The translations under genes and the position numbers were made by a program. From an uncultured Lachnospiraceae bacterium (GTDB taxonomy: Bacteria; Bacillota; Clostridia; Lachnospirales; Lachnospiraceae): a DNA stretch of 11,133 nucleotides. The notes under the pieces were generated by a model. That model was not told the origin of the DNA, made no database searches, and saw only the letters and a list, made by a program, of their open reading frames with translations. The DNA lies in assembly GCA_910577955.1 (NCBI GenBank), contig CAJTNC010000001.1:190419-201551 (forward strand). The letters run 5' to 3'. This document shows positions 1 to 6,515 of this stretch, in pieces (position 1 is the first letter of the stretch; each line of letters opens with the position of its first letter).

Positions 1-91
1 TCGACCGTAGCGGACACATAAGGCACCAAAATACGGTGCCTAAGTGCCGACGGTCTCACAGCACCTGCTTATTGATGTGTAAATTTTGCAC
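1..91 (+). repeat. Palindromic repeat element, copy 1 (left end cut by the window)
   Basis: Same family as 10819-10963 and 11050-11133. The right arm (44-91) matches the complete copy at 43 of 48 positions with no gaps and ends in AAATTTTGCAC. The visible part folds as GACCGT (3-8) with ACGGTC (50-55), CGG (11-13) with CCG (47-49), CAC (15-17) with GTG (44-46), and an apical stem AGGCACC (21-27) with GGTGCCT (35-41) around a 7-base loop. The left terminal arm would lie before base 1. No ORF lies inside it. It ends 70 bases before the first gene, so it could be part of that gene's leader or promoter region; that is inference. Confidence 0.85.
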
Positions 92-100
92 AAGCAATAT
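72..100 (+). promoter_or_regulatory. Weak candidate promoter overlapping the end of repeat copy 1
   Basis: TTGATG (72-77) is followed after 17 bases by CAATAT (95-100), a fair -35 with a poor -10. The -35-like hexamer exists only in this copy, because the other two copies read TGGATA at the same place. It would fire outward toward the pseudouridine synthase. No better promoter was found between 92 and 150. This is a low-confidence call. Confidence 0.2.
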
Positions 101-160
101 TCGTAGAAAGAGGAGTTTAGCAAACGTCTGTTACATATAAAAATTAGAGGAAGTGAAAAA

Positions 161-850
161 TTGAGAGAAGATATTTCGATCGTTTATGAAGATAAGGATA
201 TTCTCGTGTGTGCAAAACCCGCGGGACTTGCCACGCAGACGGCAAAGGTCGCCGAGCCGGATCTTGTCAGTGAACTGAAAAAGTATCTGGCGGAAAAGGG
301 GGAGCCCCATCTGGCGCTGATCCACAGGTTAGATCAGCCCGTGGAGGGGCTTCTTGTCTTTGCAAAAAATAAGACGGCGGCGGGAAAATTGAATGCCCAA
401 CTCAAAGCGGGCGGGTTTGACAAAGCATATTATGCGGTGGCTTTCAACCAGCCGCCGGTGCAGGAAGGTATGTTGGAAGACTATATGATAAAAGAAGGGA
501 CGCTGGCTAAAATCGTCACGGCGGATACCCCCGGTGCGAAAAAGGCGGTGCTGCGCTATAAACTGTTGGCGATAAAAGGCGGGCGGGTTCTCTATGAAGT
601 GAGGCCGGAAACGGGCCGTTTCCACCAGATACGGGCGCAGATGGCTCATGCGGGGATGCCCCTTTTGGGAGATAAAAAATATGCGGATGCGGGGATGCGC
701 GCCTATTCGGAAAAGCATGGCATTCGGCATGTGGCGCTCTGCGCCGTCACACTAAAGTTAGTCCATCCGGAAAGCGGGGAAGAGATGCTTTTTGTGAAAA
801 AACCTTCCGGGCATGTGTTCAAAGAATTTCAAAAGGATGAGGATCAATGA
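161..850 (+). CDS. RluA-family RNA pseudouridine synthase
   Basis: Predicted to isomerise specific uridines in rRNA or tRNA to pseudouridine in the cytoplasm. The 229-residue product has the family's catalytic HRLD motif (residues 55-58, Asp58 the nucleophile) followed by GLLVFAKN, and the second core motif TGRFHQIRAQMAHAG (151-165) with GDKKY (170-174). It starts directly with the catalytic domain and has no N-terminal S4 RNA-binding domain, as in short RluA-type members. The usual R-x-T-S after HRLD is replaced by QPVE, so it is a divergent subgroup and its target site cannot be told. TTG at 161 is chosen because AGAGGAAG (146-152) lies 8 bases upstream and no ATG fits. Its stop overlaps the start of the next gene, which implies translational coupling. 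The family call is firm and the substrate is unknown. Confidence 0.9.
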   Translation: MREDISIVYEDKDILVCAKPAGLATQTAKVAEPDLVSELKKYLAEKGEPHLALIHRLDQPVEGLLVFAKNKTAAGKLNAQLKAGGFDKAYYAVAFNQPPVQEGMLEDYMIKEGTLAKIVTADTPGAKKAVLRYKLLAIKGGRVLYEVRPETGRFHQIRAQMAHAGMPLLGDKKYADAGMRAYSEKHGIRHVALCAVTLKLVHPESGEEMLFVKKPSGHVFKEFQKDEDQ

Positions 851-2535
851 GCAGAGAAAAAAGGCGGAGAGAAAAAATGATGGAAAATGGCGGAACAAGG
901 ACAGGAAGGCGTTTGAATGCGGTGAAATTACCGGAGAAGCTGTGCCATGTGGGAGTTTACCTCTTTCTGCTTGTCTTTGTGGCACTCTATGTGTTTTATG
1001 CGCCGGAGGGATATATCCAGATTGCGACAAACAAATATCGCTTTTATAGGATGATGGCGCTGATAACCGGCGGGATCATGGTTCCGCTCATTGCGCTGCG
1101 GTATCTCTTTGCGTTTCGGAAAAGGAATAGGGACGAAAAAAAGCTGCGGATTTCCGAGACAGATATCTTTATGTTTCTCTTTCTTGTGGCAAACTGCGTT
1201 TCTTTTTTTCTTACGCCATACAAGGAGGAGGCGCTATGGGGAACCAGCGGCTGGTATATGGGTTTTGCTATGATGCTTTCTTTTATCGGCATCTATTTTT
1301 TGATATCCCGTTTTTATGATGGGAAGATCGATCTGCTTGTGCCGATCATGGCGGTCACGGCAGCAGTGTTTTTGTGGGGACTTCTCAACCGGTTTTCCGT
1401 TTATCCGGTGGATATGCAGTATGACAACGTAATCTTCATTTCCAGTATCGGAAACATCAACTGGTTTTGCGGGTACTGGTCTGTATTTTTTGCCATAGGG
1501 ATCGTATTGTATATAATTGCGGAAGATCGCAGGCTGCGCATCATAGCAGCCGTCCACAGCGTACTGTCCTTGGCGATGGGGGTGGTGGAAGGCAGCGACA
1601 GCGCTTATATTTCCATAGGGGTGGTGTTCTTTTTCCTGTTTCTGCTTTCTTTCCGGAAGACCGTGTATATGAAAAGATGGCTGGATGAGTGCATTTTTCT
1701 CTGCGGAAGCTGTCAGGTCATGCGGGTGATCGCCGCCTTTGGGCCGGAGGAGATAGAGCCGGAATACATCGGCTGGACGGGATTAAATCTGGTGACGCCC
1801 ACCATAGGCCTAATGCTGGGGAATTTGACGCTTATCGCGCTTATTATATTTATCCTGTTTCGGCTTCTGCTTGAGAGGGCGGATAAAAGGTATGGAGATA
1901 GAGGTATGGAGCAGGGGCAGTGGATCAAGAGTATCCTGTGGTTAAAATATACCGTGGTGGGTCTCGTGGCGTCGTCGGCCATAGTTTACCTGACGCTGTT
2001 GATCATCAATACGAGAACGCCGGGGATTCTCGGGCCCCTTTCCCGATATAAGGTATTTTTATTTGACGGAAGCTGGGGCAGCAACCGGGGTACAACATGG
2101 CGGGACGGGCTGGCCGTGTATCAGACGCTTCCGCTTCGGGAGAGACTTTTCGGCGTTGGACAGGATTGTTTTTCCATCTACGGTTACAGCGTGCCGGAAC
2201 TGGCGGCGAGATTCGAGGAAGAGTGGCCGACGTCACGGCTGACGAATGCGCATAATGAATGTATTACTTTTTTGGTTGATTTGGGCGTATTCGGCTTAAT
2301 CACGTTTGTCGGGATTTTTGCGGGGGGCTTTAAACGCCTGATTGTGAAGGGGGCAAAAGAACCGCTGTGCTATGTGTTTGCGGTCAGTCTGCTGTCCTAT
2401 TTTTTCCACAATCAGTTCAGTTTTTCTCAGGTGGTTAACATACCCTACATTTTTCTGATGTTCGGACTTGCGGAAAATCTGATGCGGAAGATGGATGATG
2501 GGCTTGAAAAGCAGAGGAAAAGGCAAAGTTTCTAA
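847..2535 (+). CDS. O-antigen ligase / Wzy_C-type polytopic membrane protein
   Basis: A 562-residue integral membrane protein with about 12-13 hydrophobic segments (roughly 34-51, 66-88, 106-122, 136-154, 162-180, 205-224, 230-268, 317-342, 364-386, 476-494, 506-525, 530-545) after a very basic N terminus. Features fit the WaaL/Wzy superfamily, whose members transfer or polymerise lipid-linked glycans outside the membrane: a GNINWFCGY stretch (202-210), a large extracytoplasmic loop with NRGTTWRDG (413-421) and GVGQDCF (436-442), then AHNECITFLVDLGVFGL (468-484), in which His469 matches the conserved loop histidine position. ATG 847 overlaps the previous stop as ATGA, with AAAGG and GAGG just upstream. 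No glycosyltransferase or flippase gene is nearby, so donor and acceptor are unknown. It could instead be a Wzy-like polymerase. Confidence 0.8.
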   Translation: MSREKRRREKMMENGGTRTGRRLNAVKLPEKLCHVGVYLFLLVFVALYVFYAPEGYIQIATNKYRFYRMMALITGGIMVPLIALRYLFAFRKRNRDEKKLRISETDIFMFLFLVANCVSFFLTPYKEEALWGTSGWYMGFAMMLSFIGIYFLISRFYDGKIDLLVPIMAVTAAVFLWGLLNRFSVYPVDMQYDNVIFISSIGNINWFCGYWSVFFAIGIVLYIIAEDRRLRIIAAVHSVLSLAMGVVEGSDSAYISIGVVFFFLFLLSFRKTVYMKRWLDECIFLCGSCQVMRVIAAFGPEEIEPEYIGWTGLNLVTPTIGLMLGNLTLIALIIFILFRLLLERADKRYGDRGMEQGQWIKSILWLKYTVVGLVASSAIVYLTLLIINTRTPGILGPLSRYKVFLFDGSWGSNRGTTWRDGLAVYQTLPLRERLFGVGQDCFSIYGYSVPELAARFEEEWPTSRLTNAHNECITFLVDLGVFGLITFVGIFAGGFKRLIVKGAKEPLCYVFAVSLLSYFFHNQFSFSQVVNIPYIFLMFGLAENLMRKMDDGLEKQRKRQSF

Positions 2536-2548
2536 ATGGGAAAAGTTC

Positions 2549-2577
2549 TTGTGTTACTTTCTGTTTTAAAGTATAAT
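2549..2577 (+). promoter_or_regulatory. Sigma-A-type promoter for the proS-cca run
   Basis: A perfect -10 hexamer TATAAT (2572-2577) sits 17 bases after TTGTGT (2549-2554), which matches only the TTG half of the -35 consensus. Transcription would begin near 2584, giving a leader of about 50 bases before proS. It lies in the largest gap between genes in the window. No clear T-box or other riboswitch fits into so short a leader. Confidence 0.55.
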
Positions 2578-2632
2578 TATTTAAGGCAATTGTAGATTTA
2601 AGAGACGCTAAAGAGATAGAAAGGATTAAAAA

Positions 2633-4063
2633 ATGGCGGATAAAAAATTGGTGGAAGCGATCACCTCGATGGAGGAAGATTTTGCACAGTGGTATACAGA
2701 CGTGGTGAAGAAGGCGGAGCTGATCGACTATACAAGCGTCAAAGGCTGCATGGTGATCCGGCCGGCGGGCTATGCGATCTGGGAACTGATCCAGAAACAG
2801 CTGGACGATATGTTTAAAGAGGCGGGCGTGCAGAACGCATATCTGCCCATGTTTATCCCGGAGAGCCTTTTGCAGAAGGAGAAAGATCATGTGGAGGGTT
2901 TTGCGCCGGAAGTGGCGTGGGTGACACATGGCGGGCAGCAGCCGCTGCAGGAGAGGCTTTGCGTCCGTCCCACTTCCGAGACGCTGTTTTGCGATTATTA
3001 TAAAAATGTGGTGCAGTCCTACAGAGATCTTCCGCAGGTATTAAACCAGTGGTGTTCAGTAGTGCGCTGGGAGAAAGAGACAAGGCCGTTTCTTCGGAGC
3101 CGCGAGTTTTTGTGGCAGGAGGGACATACGGCTCATGCCACAGCACAGGAGGCACAGGAGAGGACGCTGCAGATGCTGGGCGTCTATGCGGAGTTCTTGG
3201 AGAAAGTGCTGGCGATGCCTGTGATCAAAGGGCAGAAGACCGAGAAAGAGCGATTTGCCGGCGCGGTGGCGACTTATACGGTGGAGGCGCTGATGCATGA
3301 CGGCAAGGCGCTGCAGTCCGGCACGAGCCATAATTTCGGCGACGGGTTTGCCAAAGCTTTCGGCATTCAGTTTACGGATAAAGATAATACGTTGAAATAT
3401 GTGCATCAGACTTCCTGGGGTGTGTCCACCCGTATGATCGGAGGGCTGATCATGGTGCACAGCGATAACTCGGGACTGGTGCTGCCGCCCAGAGTTGCGC
3501 CGGTTCAGGTGGCGATCATTCCGATCCAGCAGAGGAAAGAAGGGGTGCTTGAGAAAGCGTTCTTGTTGAAAGAGATGCTAAAAGGTTTCCGTGTAAAAGT
3601 GGATGACAGCGATAAGAGTCCGGGGTGGAAATTCTCTGAGCAGGAAATGCGCGGAATACCGCTGCGTATCGAAGTGGGACCTAAAGATATTGAGGCAGGG
3701 AAGTGCGTGATCTGCCGCAGAGATACAAGGGAAAAGACAGAGGTGCCTTTTGATAAGCTGGAAGAGACCGTGGGAGAACTCCTTGAGAGAATGCAGACGG
3801 AAATGTTGGAGCGGGCGAGAACGCACCGTGACGAACACACCTATGTGGCAAAAGACTATGAGGAGTTTAAACGGATATTTACGGAAAAAGCGGGCTTTGT
3901 AAAAGCGATGTGGTGCGGCTGTCAGAACTGCGAGGACAAAATTAAAGAAGAGCTTTCGGTCACCAGCAGGTGTATGCCTTTCGAGCAGGAGCAGCTTTCC
4001 GATGTCTGTGTGTGCTGCGGGAAACCCGCGAAGAAGATGGTCTACTGGGGGAAAGCTTATTAA
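2633..4063 (+). CDS. proS: Prolyl-tRNA synthetase, type 3 (archaeal/eukaryotic-like)
   Basis: Charges tRNA-Pro with proline using ATP in the cytoplasm. At 476 residues it is much shorter than the bacterial ProRS form that carries an inserted editing domain, and it matches the compact type-3 form. Class II motifs are present: RPTSET (112-117), motif 2 around RPFLRSREFLWQEGHTAH (151-168) and motif 3 around GVSTRMIGGLIMVHSD (263-278). An anticodon-binding domain follows (about 290-395), then a C-terminal domain with clustered cysteines (428, 430, 433, 447, 459, 461, 462) typical of its zinc site, and a C-terminal tyrosine (476) typical of this group. AGAAAGGA (2618-2625) lies 7 bases before the ATG. 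It is first in the run behind the 2549-2577 promoter. Confidence 0.95.
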   Translation: MADKKLVEAITSMEEDFAQWYTDVVKKAELIDYTSVKGCMVIRPAGYAIWELIQKQLDDMFKEAGVQNAYLPMFIPESLLQKEKDHVEGFAPEVAWVTHGGQQPLQERLCVRPTSETLFCDYYKNVVQSYRDLPQVLNQWCSVVRWEKETRPFLRSREFLWQEGHTAHATAQEAQERTLQMLGVYAEFLEKVLAMPVIKGQKTEKERFAGAVATYTVEALMHDGKALQSGTSHNFGDGFAKAFGIQFTDKDNTLKYVHQTSWGVSTRMIGGLIMVHSDNSGLVLPPRVAPVQVAIIPIQQRKEGVLEKAFLLKEMLKGFRVKVDDSDKSPGWKFSEQEMRGIPLRIEVGPKDIEAGKCVICRRDTREKTEVPFDKLEETVGELLERMQTEMLERARTHRDEHTYVAKDYEEFKRIFTEKAGFVKAMWCGCQNCEDKIKEELSVTSRCMPFEQEQLSDVCVCCGKPAKKMVYWGKAY

Positions 4064-4083
4064 AATATGACAGGAAGTGCGGA

Positions 4084-5436
4084 ATGTCGGGAAAAATGCG
4101 GATCGAACTGCCGGAGCAGGTAAATATTATAATAAGTACGCTGAACCGGGCGGGATTTGAAGCCTACGCGGTGGGCGGCTGCGTGCGGGATTCCATGATG
4201 GGAAGAGAACCGGATGACTGGGACATTACGACAGACGCTTCTCCTGCGCAGGTAAAAAAGCTGTTTCGCCGCACGGTAGATACCGGTATTCAACACGGCA
4301 CAGTCACAGTCATGTTAGATAAGAACGGCTATGAGGTGACGACCTATCGGATCGACGGGGAATACGAGGACAACAGACACCCGAAACAGGTCACTTTCAC
4401 GAAGTCTCTGGAAGAGGACTTAAAAAGGCGGGATTTTACAGTCAACGCTATGGCCTACCATCCGGAAGAGGGGCTGGTGGATCTTTTTGACGGCATTGGC
4501 GATATGGAGAAAAAGTGTATCCGCTGTGTGGGAGATCCCGGAGAGAGGTTTTCGGAGGATGCGCTGCGTATTATGAGAGGCGTGCGTTTTTCTGCTCAGT
4601 TTGGCTATGCCATAGAGGAAAACACGAGACAGGCGGCTTTAGAGCTGGCAGGAAATTTGGAGAATGTAAGCGCGGAACGGATTCGCGTGGAGTTGGTGAA
4701 ACTGTTGCTTTCTCCTAATCCTGATTACCTTCGGACGGCTTATGAACTGGGGATCACAAAGATCGTACTGCCGGAGTTTGACGTCTGTATGGTGACGCCT
4801 CAGAATAATCCTCATCATTGTTATAATGTGGGAGAACACACGTTAGAAAGTTTGCGGCAGATCAGAGCGGACAAAGTGCTGCGGCTTACCATGCTGCTGC
4901 ATGATATCGGGAAGCCGCTCACGAGAACCACGGATGAAAGCGGAAAAGATCATTTTAAAAAACATCCGGGCGAGAGTGCAAGGCTGGCCCGCAAAATATT
5001 GCAGCGTTTAAAGTTTGATAATCATACGCTGCATAGAGTGTGCCGTCTGGTTGAATACCATGATTGGGCCATCGACCTGAAAGAGGATGTGAAAATTGCG
5101 TCGGTGCGTCGGTTGATAGCGAAGATCGGCGAGGATGCCTTTCCGGAAATGTTTGAGGTAAACCGGGCCGATATGCTGGCACAGAGTGATTATATAAGAG
5201 ATGTAAAGATAAAAAAACAGGAGCGGTTAGAAGCTCTTTACTGGGAAATTCAGGAGAACAGACAATGTCTGGCTTTAAAAGATCTGGCAGTGAACGGCAG
5301 TGATCTGTTGGAAAAAGGATTAAAGCCGGGGAAAGAGCTGGGAGAAATACTGCAGAAAATGTTAGCGGATGTTTTAGAAGATCCGGGGCACAATGAAAAA
5401 GAATACCTGCTGCATCATTTGAACCAATATTTATAA
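4084..5436 (+). CDS. cca: CCA-adding tRNA nucleotidyltransferase with HD domain
   Basis: Adds or repairs the 3'-CCA end of tRNAs from CTP and ATP. The 450-residue product is a class II nucleotidyltransferase: GGCVRD (31-36), metal-binding DDWD (Asp45, Asp47), RRDFTVNAMAY (115-125), EDALR (158-162), the nucleotide-selecting motif, and SAERIRVEL (196-204). An HD domain follows with LLHDIGKP (His273, Asp274), then a helical C-terminal tail. ATG 4084 is preferred because AGGAAG (4072-4077) lies 6 bases upstream and the conserved region begins soon after. An upstream in-frame ATG at 3970 would give a longer ORF but lies deep in proS without homology-like sequence; ATG 4096 is a possible later start. 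It begins 20 bases after proS, so the two tRNA-maturation genes are likely cotranscribed. A polyA-polymerase relative is less likely given the intact EDxxR motif. Confidence 0.93.
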   Translation: MSGKMRIELPEQVNIIISTLNRAGFEAYAVGGCVRDSMMGREPDDWDITTDASPAQVKKLFRRTVDTGIQHGTVTVMLDKNGYEVTTYRIDGEYEDNRHPKQVTFTKSLEEDLKRRDFTVNAMAYHPEEGLVDLFDGIGDMEKKCIRCVGDPGERFSEDALRIMRGVRFSAQFGYAIEENTRQAALELAGNLENVSAERIRVELVKLLLSPNPDYLRTAYELGITKIVLPEFDVCMVTPQNNPHHCYNVGEHTLESLRQIRADKVLRLTMLLHDIGKPLTRTTDESGKDHFKKHPGESARLARKILQRLKFDNHTLHRVCRLVEYHDWAIDLKEDVKIASVRRLIAKIGEDAFPEMFEVNRADMLAQSDYIRDVKIKKQERLEALYWEIQENRQCLALKDLAVNGSDLLEKGLKPGKELGEILQKMLADVLEDPGHNEKEYLLHHLNQYL

Positions 5437-5451
5437 CATACTTCGCCCTTT

Positions 5452-5480
5452 TGTTTCATAAGATAGGTTATGAACATTTT
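5452..5480 (+). other. Hairpin with short T-run before the CotS-like gene
   Basis: TGTTTCATAA (5452-5461) pairs with TTATGAACA (5468-5476) around the loop GATAGG: nine pairs with one bulged T, then TTTT (5477-5480). It is AT-rich and the T-run is short, so it would be a weak terminator or attenuator at best. It lies directly before the AGGAGG at 5482-5487, so it could also influence translation of the next gene. Confidence 0.35.
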
Positions 5481-5481
5481 C

Positions 5482-5487
5482 AGGAGG
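5482..5487 (+). promoter_or_regulatory. Ribosome binding site that fixes the GTG start at 5496
   Basis: A perfect AGGAGG with 8 bases to GTG 5496. The only earlier in-frame start, TTG 5451, has no Shine-Dalgarno sequence, so this site decides the start of the CotS-like gene. Confidence 0.8.
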
Positions 5488-5495
5488 CTTGCATT

Positions 5496-6500
5496 GTGAA
5501 ACCGAAGGCAGTGAATATGTTGGAAAGGTATGACTTGGAAGTGCTTCGTACATGGAAGGTGCGGGGCGCTGTTCTTTGTGAGACAGGTAAGGGACTTTTT
5601 ATTTTTAAGGAGTTTGGAGGAAGCACGGAAAAACTGGTGCTTCAGGATGCATTTCTGACCTTTTTAAAAAAGCAGGGTTTTTTGCAGGCGGAGGAACTTT
5701 ACAGAAATAAAGAGGGAGAACTTCTGACGAAGGATGCGGACGGCTGCGGTTATATTGTAAAGACCTATGCGGAAGGGCGGGAGTGTGGCGCGGGGAGCGG
5801 CAGGGATGCTTTGGCGGACGGCTGCAGCGCGATGCATGTTCTGGCAAAACTGCACCGGGCGGGCCGTGATTTTAAAGGACAAAACGGCGTTCCGGCGGGA
5901 AAAGAACTTCCCATGCTGCAGGAATTTGAGAAGCGCAACAGGGAGCTGAAAAAAGTGCGGCGTTTTCTGAAAGAAAAAGGGCAGAAGAGTGATTTTGAGC
6001 ACTTTTTACAGAAAAACTATGATTTGTTTTTGGAGCAGGCATTGTCTGTGTCGGAGAAATTGCGGACGGAGAAGATGGAAGGCGGGAATTTGCTCCTTTG
6101 TCACGGAGACTTTCAGCATCACAATGTACTCTTCTGCGAGGGCGGCGTACGGTTGATGAATTTTGAAAAGTGCGTTTGGGATGATGCCAGTAAAGATATC
6201 TATCATTTCAGTCGGAAAATGTTGGAAAAAAGCAACTGGATGCCGGACACGGGCGAGGCGCTCTTAGATGCTTACGAAAAGGAAGCGGAATTGACCCCTG
6301 AAAGCGGCAGGCAGCTTTACTATCGTTTCCGGTATCCGGAGAAGTTCTGGAAGATAGTGAACTATTATTATAACAGGGGAAAGGCTTTTATTCCGGATAA
6401 AAACAGGGAAAAACTGGAGATGCTTTTAGATCAGGAGGAAAGGAGATACGCCTTCATCCGAAATGTGATCGGAGAAAGGTTTTCGGTTCGGAAAGGATAA
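5496..6500 (+). CDS. CotS-like spore-coat / APH-fold kinase-family protein
   Basis: A 334-residue protein with the aminoglycoside-phosphotransferase/choline-kinase fold seen in CotS-family spore-coat proteins of Bacillota. Visible landmarks: IFKEF (36-40; Lys38 a candidate ATP-site lysine), a charged helical middle (141-195), the catalytic-loop-like LCHGDFQHHNVLF (201-213; His203, Asp205, Asn210), and LMNFEKCVWDDASKD (220-234), where the metal-binding Asp of the usual xDF motif is Asn222. A YHFSRKMLEKSNW stretch (236-248) and an aromatic C-terminal helix region resemble CotS relatives. I infer a coat-associated role. With Asn222 it may be a weak kinase or a pseudokinase, although some CotS-like relatives may share this change. 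It lies 59 bases after cca, behind a hairpin. A small-molecule kinase is the alternative. Confidence 0.75.
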   Translation: MKPKAVNMLERYDLEVLRTWKVRGAVLCETGKGLFIFKEFGGSTEKLVLQDAFLTFLKKQGFLQAEELYRNKEGELLTKDADGCGYIVKTYAEGRECGAGSGRDALADGCSAMHVLAKLHRAGRDFKGQNGVPAGKELPMLQEFEKRNRELKKVRRFLKEKGQKSDFEHFLQKNYDLFLEQALSVSEKLRTEKMEGGNLLLCHGDFQHHNVLFCEGGVRLMNFEKCVWDDASKDIYHFSRKMLEKSNWMPDTGEALLDAYEKEAELTPESGRQLYYRFRYPEKFWKIVNYYYNRGKAFIPDKNREKLEMLLDQEERRYAFIRNVIGERFSVRKG

Positions 6501-6515
6501 AAGGTATAGTTTTTG

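Noticed and set aside
1..91. CRISPR repeat or tRNA-like structure
   Set aside because: There is no regular array with spacers, and the fold lacks tRNA arms and the T-loop sequence.
3970..4083. N-terminal extension of cca from ATG 3970
   Set aside because: It would overlap proS by about 90 bases, the extension shows no family character, and a good AGGAAG sits before ATG 4084.
5431..5450. Sporulation sigma-factor promoter (CATAC) before the CotS-like gene
   Set aside because: CATAC at 5437-5441 resembles part of a sigma-E/K -10 element, but no matching -35 at correct spacing is visible.
5451..5495. TTG start at 5451 for the CotS-like gene
   Set aside because: No Shine-Dalgarno sequence precedes it and the added residues are encoded by the hairpin and the AGGAGG; GTG 5496 is well placed.
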